Shown one piece after another: positions 25,754 to 33,856 of a DNA stretch of 64,000 nucleotides (positions within the stretch are counted from its first letter, which is position 1; each line of letters starts with the position of its first letter). The notes beneath the pieces are model-generated. The model was not told where the DNA came from. It did not search any database and saw only the letters and a program-made list of their open reading frames with translations. The translations under genes and the position numbers were made by a program. The stretch is from Chryseobacterium sp. GTDB lineage: Bacteria > Bacteroidota > Bacteroidia > Flavobacteriales > Weeksellaceae. Where the stretch lies: the NCBI RefSeq assembly GCF_019236175.1, contig NZ_JAFAJM010000006.1, positions 62,001 to 126,000 on the forward strand, in the 5' to 3' direction.

Positions 25754-26308
25754 TTATTTTTTATCTTTTTTAGAAACCTGTGGTTCTTCCTGCGGCTCCT
25801 GGAATAATTTTTTAAGTTCCACGGATTCCAGCGGCTTCATTCTTCCAGAAAGAATTAAAGAAAGCTCTTTTCTTCGGAATGCAGCAGCGAATCTTTCTTT
25901 TTCCTCTTCTGTTTCAGGAATCATTTCCGGAATCGGAATCGGACGGTTAAATTCATCTACAGCAACAAAAGTATAAATACCTGAATTGGTATGAATTTTT
26001 TTCTGATTAATCGGGTCATCTGACCATACATCCACATAGACTTCCATGGAAGTAGAAAATGCTCTGGACACTTTAGACTCCAGTACCACAACGCCCCCCT
26101 CAGGAATCGGATGGTTAAAAGAAACGTGATTAACAGAGGCCGTCACTACTCTTCTCTCACAATGTCTTGCTGCAGAGATAGACGCACAACGGTCCATTTT
26201 TGCTAAAAGCTCACCTCCAAAAAGGTTTCTTAAAGAATTTGTTTCGTTCGGAAGAACGATATTAGTCATAATGGTCAGGGATTCTGACGCTGTTTTTATT
26301 TTTGCCAT
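25754..26308 (-). CDS. Acyl-CoA thioesterase, hotdog fold (YciA/BACH type)
   Basis: The 184-aa single-hotdog protein hydrolyses acyl-CoA thioesters. The NLFGGELLAKMDRCASISA segment carries the conserved helix with GG-E and D, and VVTASVNHVSFNHPIPEGG is the second family block. The C-terminal 40 residues are charged and extend beyond the fold. The first 13 bp overlap the end of the HU-like gene upstream, so the two are cotranscribed. Confidence 0.9.
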   Translation of the reverse strand: MAKIKTASESLTIMTNIVLPNETNSLRNLFGGELLAKMDRCASISAARHCERRVVTASVNHVSFNHPIPEGGVVVLESKVSRAFSTSMEVYVDVWSDDPINQKKIHTNSGIYTFVAVDEFNRPIPIPEMIPETEEEKERFAAAFRRKELSLILSGRMKPLESVELKKLFQEPQEEPQVSKKDKK

Positions 26309-27048
26309 TTAGTCTTAGTGTTATTTCGGGGAGCCGGAGCAGATTTCACTGCTTTTACGGCTGGTTTTGTTAATGAATCTTTTTTCAGAGAATCAGAAAC
26401 CGGTAATTCCGGAGTATGGGCTACTACTTTTACAGTGTCTTTTACAATTCTGTGGGTAGAAGTCTGTACAGAAACATTAGTAAAGGATTTTTTTCCAAAA
26501 ATAAATTCCTGATTAGTAAATACAAAGTATAAGATTCCTAAAACCGGAATAAGAAGAAGGAAAATCCAGAGAATTGTTTTCCTGAATTTATAATCTTTTT
26601 CACGATTTTCTGAAGCATTTACTTTTTCGCCATTATTAATGTCTGAGAATCGAATTTCTTCCAATCCGTAAAAATCCGGGTGGCCTGATTCTATTCTTTT
26701 TCCTTTAAAATGGGTATGCCCATCTTCTATGAAAATGGTCCCAAGACTCTGGATGTCCAGAACTTGCTCTGCCTGAAGTTTTTTCTTCCAAAAATCAGTC
26801 TGGATTTTTAAATCACTTCTTGAAGCTTCCAAAGACATTTGTTTTTGTGCTGCTATAAAAGCGGTCAGTTCATCAGACTGTACTTCATAATCTATGGTAA
26901 AATCAATCTGGCTGGCCGGAGGAAGAATACTTCCGTTTTCAGAATTGATAATTGCCTTAGAATTTTTCAGAGAAAATACGCCAAAGCCTGGAACTGTAGC
27001 AGTTCCAAATTGTTTCAAGTATTCTAAAATGTAAGCTGAAATATTCAT
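26296..27048 (-). CDS. HU-CCDC81-like domain protein with one membrane segment
   Basis: The 250-aa product has an N-terminal pair of HU-like domains of the bacterial CCDC81 type (1-60, YLKQFGTATVPGFGVFSLK; about 65-135, VLDIQSLGTIFIEDGHTHF). A membrane helix follows at about 157-177 (ILWIFLLLIPVLGILYFVF), then a Ser/Thr/Lys-rich tail. In flavobacteria such proteins sometimes end in a SPOR domain, which this one lacks. HU-CCDC81 domains may bind DNA or other polymers; the role is unproven. Confidence 0.78.
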   Translation of the reverse strand: MNISAYILEYLKQFGTATVPGFGVFSLKNSKAIINSENGSILPPASQIDFTIDYEVQSDELTAFIAAQKQMSLEASRSDLKIQTDFWKKKLQAEQVLDIQSLGTIFIEDGHTHFKGKRIESGHPDFYGLEEIRFSDINNGEKVNASENREKDYKFRKTILWIFLLLIPVLGILYFVFTNQEFIFGKKSFTNVSVQTSTHRIVKDTVKVVAHTPELPVSDSLKKDSLTKPAVKAVKSAPAPRNNTKTKWQK

Positions 27049-27257
27049 TTGGTGGCAAATTTATAACTTTTTCATGACTTTTTAAGACATTTAATCTGAT
27101 ATAAAAAAGACTGCCGAAACAGTCTTTTGATTATTTTGTAGTAAAAAGGAATACCCGTATGAAATAATTAAAAGGTAAAAAGATAAAATAGCGAATTTAT
27201 AAATGATCCTCTTCATCTTCTTTCCAATCTTAACATTTATAGTTTTCTTCTGATCCG

Positions 27258-29375
27258 TTATTGAATCTTCCAGCTGATTCCAAACATAAAATTGGTGCCC
27301 GCCTGTGAAAAATAATAAGGCTGCCCTTCATAAACAGATCCGTTATTAACATATTTCTTATTAAAAAGATTATTTACCAGCAATTTTAAAGCAATATCAT
27401 TATTAGCAATTTTAAACTGATACTGTGCATTAAAATCTGTAAGGAAATAATCTTTCAGCTGAAGATTTTTATCTTCCGTATTATCCAGATACTGTTTCCC
27501 AACATACTGATTCATCAGGGCAAACTGGAAGTTTTTATTTGGATTGAATTTTAATCCCAGATTCGCAATCACATTCGGAGAGAATGAAATCTGCGTATTG
27601 CCCAGACTTACAGGTACATTTCCGTTCTGAATATTAAAGTCTTCATTTCTGTTCTGACTCAGACTCAGGTTTCCTGAAACTTCCCATTGTTTGGATAGTT
27701 TTGCCAATGCCCCTACTTCAATTCCTCTTCTGTAGCTTTTTCCCGAATTGGTTCTGATAAATGCCCCTACGTTATTAAGTTCTCCGTTCAGTACCAGCTG
27801 GTTCACATAATACATATAATACACGTTCGCAGTCACTGATAAAAAACCGAACTGCTTTTCCAGACCGGCTTCAAAATCATGAAGTTTTTCTGGCTTAACC
27901 TCGTTGTTTGCCATCAGATCGTCTCTGTTCGGTTCACGATGGGCATGGGCATAAGATAAAAAGACCTTTCCACCATTGATTCTGTAATTCACCCCTGCTT
28001 TTGGATTAAAAAACAGCCAGTTTTTATCGAGATTGGCTCCTTCTTTATCTCCGGCCATGATAATCTTAGTGTTATAATTAATACTTCTAAGCTGCAGATC
28101 ACCGAAGAATTCAAAATTGTTCATTCTAAACAGCGCCTTTGCAAAACCGGAAACCTCATTCTTCACAGAGCGATTTCTGTAGTATTCACTTTCATCAATC
28201 TGAGGATAAAATACGCCGGTGACATTTCCGTAATGTCTGCCATAGTATTGGTTAGCAACGGCTCCAAAGTTCAGATCAAGATTTTCAAATTTTCCGTACA
28301 ATGTTGAAACCACTCCGTAAAAGTCATTATTCAGCCATTTTTTTCTGATAAAATCTGAAGATTTAATAATCTGGCCACCTTCAATGATATCAGGCAGATT
28401 ATATTTTGAAAAAGAACTTCCCTGTTTATAATTTTCATAATACCCTTTTCCTTTGGTATAATGAAAAGTGGTTTCCAGATTCCAGCGGTCATCAAATTTC
28501 TGCTCCCAAAGCAACTGATAATGGTTCTGTCTGTAGTTATCCGTTTCATTATTATAGAAGCCGACGATATTTTCAAAACCGGCATCATAGATGGCGCCAG
28601 AAATATTGAACTTAGGATCTGTTTCCCACATATCCCTGCTGATTCCGTTCCAGGCCTGATATGTTTTTTCTTTTCCTCCAAAAGCCATTAAACGCAATTT
28701 GGTTTTTCCTTCTTCAAACAGGGCCGTGAAATTATACGAATGTAAATCGGAAGAAGCTCTGTCTATATATCCATCAGAATGAATACGGGTATACCTACCC
28801 ATGACCGAAAGACGGTTTTTCCAGAACTTTCCGGAACCTGCTTCTGCAGAATATTTGTAGGTATTAAAAGAACCGTAGCTATCGTCTGTTTTAAAGTAAA
28901 ACTTTTCTTCGGGTTCCCTTGAAATCACATTGATACTTGCCCCGAAAGCTGAAACCCCATTATTAGAAGTCCCCACACCCCGTTGAATGACAATCTGAGA
29001 GGCAGAACTTGTTAAATCCGGAACATTGACAAAAAATGTGCCCTGGCTTTCGGAATCATTATAAGGAACCCCGTTCATCATAACATTAATTGCTGATCCT
29101 GATACTCCACGAATTCTGAAACCGGTATATCCGACCCCGTTTCCGGCATCTGAGGTAGAAATGATTGACGTCTGATTTTTTAAAAGAACCGGAAGATCCT
29201 GTCCGAGATTTTTACCGTCCAGATCTTTCTGAACGTTAATAATTTCTTTTGCTACAGGAAGTCTTTTGGTAAAGTTGACCGCTTCAATTTCCCTGGTATT
29301 CAGAGAATCTTTATGTTGAGCCTGGATAAAGGCCACAGAGCCTACGGTAAGCCCTAAAAAAAATAATCCTTTCAT
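27258..29375 (-). CDS. TonB-dependent outer-membrane receptor under TPP control
   Basis: The start is ATG 29375 (705 aa), which gives a signal peptide (MKGLFFLGLTVGSVAFIQAQ). A longer frame would extend 18 residues towards the riboswitch. A plug domain spans about 40-150 (VLLKNQTSIISTSDAGNGVG, then GFRIRGVSGSAINVMMNG), followed by a long beta barrel. The TPP riboswitch in its leader strongly implies a thiamine-related ligand (thiamine, its phosphates or a precursor), as proposed for TPP-controlled outer-membrane receptors in Bacteroidota. No inner-membrane thiamine permease gene is adjacent. Confidence 0.92.
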   Translation of the reverse strand: MKGLFFLGLTVGSVAFIQAQHKDSLNTREIEAVNFTKRLPVAKEIINVQKDLDGKNLGQDLPVLLKNQTSIISTSDAGNGVGYTGFRIRGVSGSAINVMMNGVPYNDSESQGTFFVNVPDLTSSASQIVIQRGVGTSNNGVSAFGASINVISREPEEKFYFKTDDSYGSFNTYKYSAEAGSGKFWKNRLSVMGRYTRIHSDGYIDRASSDLHSYNFTALFEEGKTKLRLMAFGGKEKTYQAWNGISRDMWETDPKFNISGAIYDAGFENIVGFYNNETDNYRQNHYQLLWEQKFDDRWNLETTFHYTKGKGYYENYKQGSSFSKYNLPDIIEGGQIIKSSDFIRKKWLNNDFYGVVSTLYGKFENLDLNFGAVANQYYGRHYGNVTGVFYPQIDESEYYRNRSVKNEVSGFAKALFRMNNFEFFGDLQLRSINYNTKIIMAGDKEGANLDKNWLFFNPKAGVNYRINGGKVFLSYAHAHREPNRDDLMANNEVKPEKLHDFEAGLEKQFGFLSVTANVYYMYYVNQLVLNGELNNVGAFIRTNSGKSYRRGIEVGALAKLSKQWEVSGNLSLSQNRNEDFNIQNGNVPVSLGNTQISFSPNVIANLGLKFNPNKNFQFALMNQYVGKQYLDNTEDKNLQLKDYFLTDFNAQYQFKIANNDIALKLLVNNLFNKKYVNNGSVYEGQPYYFSQAGTNFMFGISWKIQ

Positions 29376-29439
29376 TCTATAAATTTTAACATTTAATGAA
29401 TAAAAGGGGATCGATAAGATATTATACAATTCCGGCTCA

Positions 29440-29528
29440 TGGCAGAGCCTGGGCGTCCCTAAACGGCATTATCCGTTCCAGGTTCATCGGGTATAATCTC
29501 AGCCTGTTAAAGCACCCCTTTATTTCAG
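29440..29528 (-). promoter_or_regulatory. TPP riboswitch (THI element) of the TonB receptor
   Basis: On the minus strand the RNA reads GGGGTGC, ..., GGCTGAGA, a short loop, ATACCC, then GATGAACCTG, AACGGATAATGCCGT and AGGGA. All conserved TPP-aptamer blocks (RF00059) are present. An additional GGCTC/GAGCC hairpin (29447-29432 region) lies between the aptamer and the ATG and may be part of the expression platform. Confidence 0.93.
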
Positions 29529-29531
29529 CGG

Positions 29532-29563
29532 CAAAATTACAAAAAATATATGAGATCCATCAA
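29532..29563 (-). promoter_or_regulatory. Promoter upstream of the TonB receptor riboswitch
   Basis: On the minus strand TTG (29563-29561), 21 nt, then TAATTTTG (29539-29532) fits the consensus. It puts the RNA start at about 29525, directly at the 5' side of the aptamer. Confidence 0.75.
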
Positions 29564-29673
29564 GTGAAGCATTCCGGCTTGCAAATACCAGATATTCAAT
29601 TAATATTCAATATATTATATCCCGAAATAAATATTTCATAAAATATGAATTATTATCAATAAGTCATCCCTTC

Positions 29674-30453
29674 TTAGTATTCTTTGTTGCGAGCATCAAT
29701 GTAATAATAATTTTTCCCGTCTTGGGTCACTTCAAACATTTTTCCAAGTTTCCAGCTGAAATTACGCTTGATATTGGAATATTCAAAAGGGATAATAATC
29801 TTGTTATTCACATCAATTACTCCGAATTTATCGTTGATGGATGCTACAATCATAGGATTGGTCACATCATTTCCTTCCATGATGTACAGATACTGATACT
29901 GAGGATAAATCTGATATTGCCTGTAATCAGCTTCATTCACAAATTTTGATTTTTCAATCACTCCGTAAAAACCATTTAAAACATAGGCCTGAAATGGCTG
30001 CTGTTTGTATTCTTCAAATTTACATTTCCCGAAATCTGCATCTTTGAATTGATAGACTCTCTTTCCGGTCTGGTCAATTCTGTAAGAAATCATATCTTTT
30101 TCAACGGTTGCATATTGATCTGTTCCGAATTTTCTGACCTTTTCATTAGGAGAGTTCAAAAGGTTACAGTCTTCATAAAAAAATACGGCAATATGATATT
30201 CGGGCTGAATAATCCATTTACCGTTCTGATTTACATATCCGAATTTATCCCCCTTTTTTTTAGGGATAAGTACCGGAAGATCTTTATAAATAACAACCAG
30301 ATCAGGATTAGGCTTAATCGTTGCAATTCCCTTTTTCATCGTGGTTTTTGACACATTTTTAACGTTAATTTTCTTCACAGATTGAGTCTGCGAGAAAACG
30401 GATATCGAAATAAAAACACACAAAACGTTAAGGATATTTTTCATATTCATCAT
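29674..30453 (-). CDS. Secreted WG-repeat protein
   Basis: The 259-aa product has a signal peptide (about 1-21, ending VFSQ) and WG-type repeats: DKFGYVNQNGKWIIQPEY (68-85) and DKFGVIDVNNKIIIPFEY (about 209-226), with weaker copies between (YRIDQTGKRVYQF, FYGVIEKSKF). WG repeats are structural beta repeats of unknown binding role. The start could also be Met4 (30444). It stands alone, convergent with nothing, 245 bp from the riboswitch of the TonB receptor gene. Confidence 0.8.
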   Translation of the reverse strand: MMNMKNILNVLCVFISISVFSQTQSVKKINVKNVSKTTMKKGIATIKPNPDLVVIYKDLPVLIPKKKGDKFGYVNQNGKWIIQPEYHIAVFFYEDCNLLNSPNEKVRKFGTDQYATVEKDMISYRIDQTGKRVYQFKDADFGKCKFEEYKQQPFQAYVLNGFYGVIEKSKFVNEADYRQYQIYPQYQYLYIMEGNDVTNPMIVASINDKFGVIDVNNKIIIPFEYSNIKRNFSWKLGKMFEVTQDGKNYYYIDARNKEY

Positions 30454-30751
30454 TTGCCTGCAAAAATACGACCAAAAATAGATATTATAAAATTCATATT
30501 TATAAAGAATCTAAATAATTTCATTCTCATAAAATAGTAAAATTTCGTAATTTTGGGGAACATTTTGAATTGTTTAATAATTTTAAAACTTTTAAAAAAA
30601 GTGTAGATTATACTGACTTTACTCCGGTTCATGTTGCGTATTAAATTGCGAAAAATCAAAATGTTATTATTGTATTGCACAGTTCCGGTAAAAAGTGACA
30701 GCATTCATCGCTGTTTTATACATCTGCCTTTAAGAGTGAAAGACTTCTATT
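30454..30751. other. Intergenic region between the WG-repeat gene and acnB
   Basis: These 298 very AT-rich bp carry no convincing gene. A consensus TAATTTTG lies on the plus strand at 30548-30555, about 200 bp before acnB, without a good TTG element. If it is the acnB promoter the leader would be about 190 nt; I see no known RNA family in it. Confidence 0.4.
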
Positions 30752-33535
30752 ATGAATATTTATAAGGATTACATCAAAGAGATTGAAGAAAGAAAAAACC
30801 AGGGGCTTCATCCAAAGCCAATTGATGGTGCTGAATTACTAAGCGAAATCATCGCACAAATTAAAGATTCAGAGAGTGCAGACCGATCGGATTCTCTTAA
30901 ATTTTTCATCTACAACACCTTACCGGGAACTACCAGTGCAGCAGGTGTAAAAGCAAAATTTTTAAAAGAAATCATTCTGGGTGAATCCGTAGTAGAAGAA
31001 ATCTCTCCGGCTTTTGCTTTTGAATTATTATCTCACATGAAAGGAGGTCCTTCTATTGAAGTATTACTGGATCTTGCTTTAGGAAATGATGCTGCAGTTG
31101 CTAAAGAAGCGGCGAAAGTCCTTAAAACACAGGTTTTCCTTTATGAAGCAGACACAACCCGTCTGAGGGATGCCTTTAACAGCGGTAATGAAATCGCTCA
31201 GGAAATCATCGAAAGCTACGCAAAAGCCGAATTCTTCACAAAACTTCCTGAAGTAGCTGAAGAAATCAAGGTGGTTACTTATATTGCAGGTGAAGGTGAC
31301 ATTTCAACGGATTTACTTTCTCCGGGAAATCAGGCGCACTCAAGATCAGACCGTGAACTTCACGGAAAGTGTATGATCACTCCTGAAGCTCAGGAAGAAA
31401 TTAAAGCTTTGCAGGCACAATATCCTGATGCAAGCGTGATGCTTATTGCTGAAAAAGGAACAATGGGAGTAGGTTCTTCAAGAATGTCGGGAGTAAACAA
31501 TGTTGCTCTTTGGACAGGAAAACAAGCCAGCCCCTATGTACCATTCGTAAACTTTGCTCCGATTGTTGGAGGAACTAATGGTATTTCTCCGATTTTCCTT
31601 ACAACGGTAGACGTTACAGGAGGTATCGGAATCGACCTTAAAAACTGGGTGAAAAAAGTAGATGAAAACGGAAACGTTGTTCGCAATGAAAACGGTGAAG
31701 TAGTTCTTGAAGAAGCTTATTCAGTAGCTACAGGAACTGTTTTAACAATTAATACAAAAGAAAAGAAATTATATAACGGAGATCAGGAATTAATTGATCT
31801 TACCAGATCTTTCACACCGCAAAAGATGGAATTCATTAAAGCTGGCGGATCTTATGCGATTGTATTTGGTAAAAAGCTTCAAACATTCGCCGCAGAACTT
31901 TTAGGAGTAGAAGCTCCTCAGGTTTTTGCTCCGTCAAAAGAAATTTCTAATGAAGGACAAGGACTTACAGCGGTAGAGAAAATCTTCAACAGAAATGCTG
32001 TGGGTTCTACACCGGGTAAAGTATTACATGCAGGATCAGATGTTCGTGTAAAAGTGAATATCGTAGGTTCTCAGGACACAACGGGCCTTATGACTTCTCA
32101 GGAGCTTGAATCCATGGCAGCAACAGTAATTTCTCCAATCGTTGACGGTGCTTACCAGTCTGGTTGCCACACCGCTTCAGTATGGGATAAAAAAGCCCAG
32201 GCTAACATTCCTAAGCTGATGAAATTTATGAACGATTTCGGTCTGATTACTGCCCGTGATCCGAAAGGGGAATACCACGCCATGACAGACGTAATTCATA
32301 AAGTTCTTAACGATATTACAGTAGATGAATGGGCCATCATCATTGGTGGTGACTCTCATACCAGAATGTCTAAAGGAGTTGCTTTCGGAGCCGACTCAGG
32401 AACAGTTGCTCTTGCACTGGCTACCGGAGAAGCATCCATGCCAATTCCTGAATCTGTAAAAGTAACTTTCAAAGGAAATATGAAAGAACACATGGACTTC
32501 CGTGATGTTGTTCATGCTACACAAGCTCAGATGTTGAAGCAATTCGGAGGGGAGAACGTATTCCAGGGAAGAATCATTGAGGTTCACATCGGAACGCTTC
32601 CAGCTGACCAGGCATTTACCTTTACAGACTGGACTGCTGAAATGAAAGCTAAAGCTTCTATCAACATTTCTGAAGATAATACCCTAATCGAATCATTGGA
32701 AATTGCTAAAGGCAGAATCCAGATCATGATCGATAAAGGAATGGATAACCACAATAAGGTTCTTCAGGGATTAATTGATAAAGCAAACAAGAGGATTGAA
32801 GAGATCAGATCTGGTGAAAAACCGGCTCTTACTCCTGATTCCAATGCTAAATATTACGCTGAAGTAGTTGTAGATCTTGATGTAATCGTAGAACCAATGA
32901 TTGCTGACCCGGATGTAAACAACGACGATGTTTCTAAAAGATATACTCACGATACCATCAGAGATCTTTCTTATTACGGAGGGGAGAAAAAAGTAGATCT
33001 TGGCTTCGTTGGATCATGCATGGTTCACAAAGGAGACCTTAAGATTGTTTCTCAAATGTTGAGAAACCTTGAAAAGCAACAAGGAAAAGTAGAATTCAAT
33101 GCTCCTCTTGTAGTAGCAGCACCTACCTATAACATCATTGATGAATTAAAGGCAGAGGGTGACTGGGAATTATTAGAAAAATATTCCGGCTTTGAATTTA
33201 ATGATAACGCTCCGAAAGGAGAAGCCCGTACAGAATATCAAAATGTAATGTACCTTGAGCGTCCGGGATGTAACCTTTGTATGGGTAATCAGGAAAAAGC
33301 AGCTAAAGGAGATACTGTTTTAGCAACTTCCACCCGTCTATTTCAGGGAAGAGTGGTTGAAGATTCTGAACGTAAAAAGGGAGAATCTTTACTGGCATCT
33401 ACTCCGGTTGTCGTTTTATCCGCAATCATTGGTAGAATTCCAAGTATTGAAGAGTATAAGGCAGCTGTAGAAGGCATCGACCTTACCACTTTTGTTCCTT
33501 CTATCAAAGAACTGACAAGTACACACGCTCACTAA
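30752..33535 (+). CDS. acnB: Aconitate hydratase B (bifunctional aconitase/2-methylisocitrate dehydratase)
   Basis: The enzyme interconverts citrate and isocitrate in the TCA cycle and can act on 2-methylisocitrate. The 927-aa length and the N-terminal helical HEAT-like domain followed by domain 4 identify the AcnB type. The [4Fe-4S] ligands are C756 (GSCMVHKG) and the pair C840/C843 (GCNLCMG). A clear terminator follows at 33581-33629. A second, unrelated-type aconitase gene lies downstream on the same strand. Confidence 0.96.
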   Translation: MNIYKDYIKEIEERKNQGLHPKPIDGAELLSEIIAQIKDSESADRSDSLKFFIYNTLPGTTSAAGVKAKFLKEIILGESVVEEISPAFAFELLSHMKGGPSIEVLLDLALGNDAAVAKEAAKVLKTQVFLYEADTTRLRDAFNSGNEIAQEIIESYAKAEFFTKLPEVAEEIKVVTYIAGEGDISTDLLSPGNQAHSRSDRELHGKCMITPEAQEEIKALQAQYPDASVMLIAEKGTMGVGSSRMSGVNNVALWTGKQASPYVPFVNFAPIVGGTNGISPIFLTTVDVTGGIGIDLKNWVKKVDENGNVVRNENGEVVLEEAYSVATGTVLTINTKEKKLYNGDQELIDLTRSFTPQKMEFIKAGGSYAIVFGKKLQTFAAELLGVEAPQVFAPSKEISNEGQGLTAVEKIFNRNAVGSTPGKVLHAGSDVRVKVNIVGSQDTTGLMTSQELESMAATVISPIVDGAYQSGCHTASVWDKKAQANIPKLMKFMNDFGLITARDPKGEYHAMTDVIHKVLNDITVDEWAIIIGGDSHTRMSKGVAFGADSGTVALALATGEASMPIPESVKVTFKGNMKEHMDFRDVVHATQAQMLKQFGGENVFQGRIIEVHIGTLPADQAFTFTDWTAEMKAKASINISEDNTLIESLEIAKGRIQIMIDKGMDNHNKVLQGLIDKANKRIEEIRSGEKPALTPDSNAKYYAEVVVDLDVIVEPMIADPDVNNDDVSKRYTHDTIRDLSYYGGEKKVDLGFVGSCMVHKGDLKIVSQMLRNLEKQQGKVEFNAPLVVAAPTYNIIDELKAEGDWELLEKYSGFEFNDNAPKGEARTEYQNVMYLERPGCNLCMGNQEKAAKGDTVLATSTRLFQGRVVEDSERKKGESLLASTPVVVLSAIIGRIPSIEEYKAAVEGIDLTTFVPSIKELTSTHAH

Positions 33536-33580
33536 CAGAGCTTAGCTTTAAGTCATAAGACTTTTGAAAGAAATTAATAT

Positions 33581-33629
33581 AAATTGAAAGATTTTATTCC
33601 TTTAGGATATAAGATCTTTCAATTTTTTT
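33581..33629 (+). terminator. Terminator after acnB
   Basis: AAATTGAAAGAT (33581-33592) pairs with ATCTTTCAATTT (33614-33625) across a 21-nt loop, followed by T. Confidence 0.85.
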
Positions 33630-33712
33630 GTTTAGAATGTTTCTATTTTAAGGGATATACTATTTTTTTTGCGATAAATCAAGAAAATAAATTCTATTTT
33701 TTCTTAAATTGA

Positions 33713-33729
33713 AAGTGATAAAATCACTT
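33713..33729. promoter_or_regulatory. Perfect palindrome upstream of the second aconitase gene
   Basis: AAGTGAT-AAA-ATCACTT is a perfect 7-bp inverted repeat, with a further ATCAC at 33735-33739. It has no T run. The 321-bp gap (33536-33856) otherwise holds the acnB terminator and a distant pair CCCTGTT (33750-33756) / AACAGGG (33810-33816). The palindrome could be a regulator binding site for the downstream gene; this is inference. Confidence 0.4.
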
Positions 33730-33856
33730 GATTTCATCACTATAATTATCCCTGTTTAAGGATTATAGGAACGTTTTTTGATGTAAATAAAAACAGAGTT
33801 TCTATTCCCAACAGGGTAAGAGACGTAATGAAAAGAAATAAAAATTACAATTAGAT

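Noticed and set aside
30450..30704. Open frame of 84 codons on the minus strand before acnB
   Set aside because: Composition follows the AT-rich spacer, it overlaps the start of the WG-repeat gene, and no domain or good start is visible.
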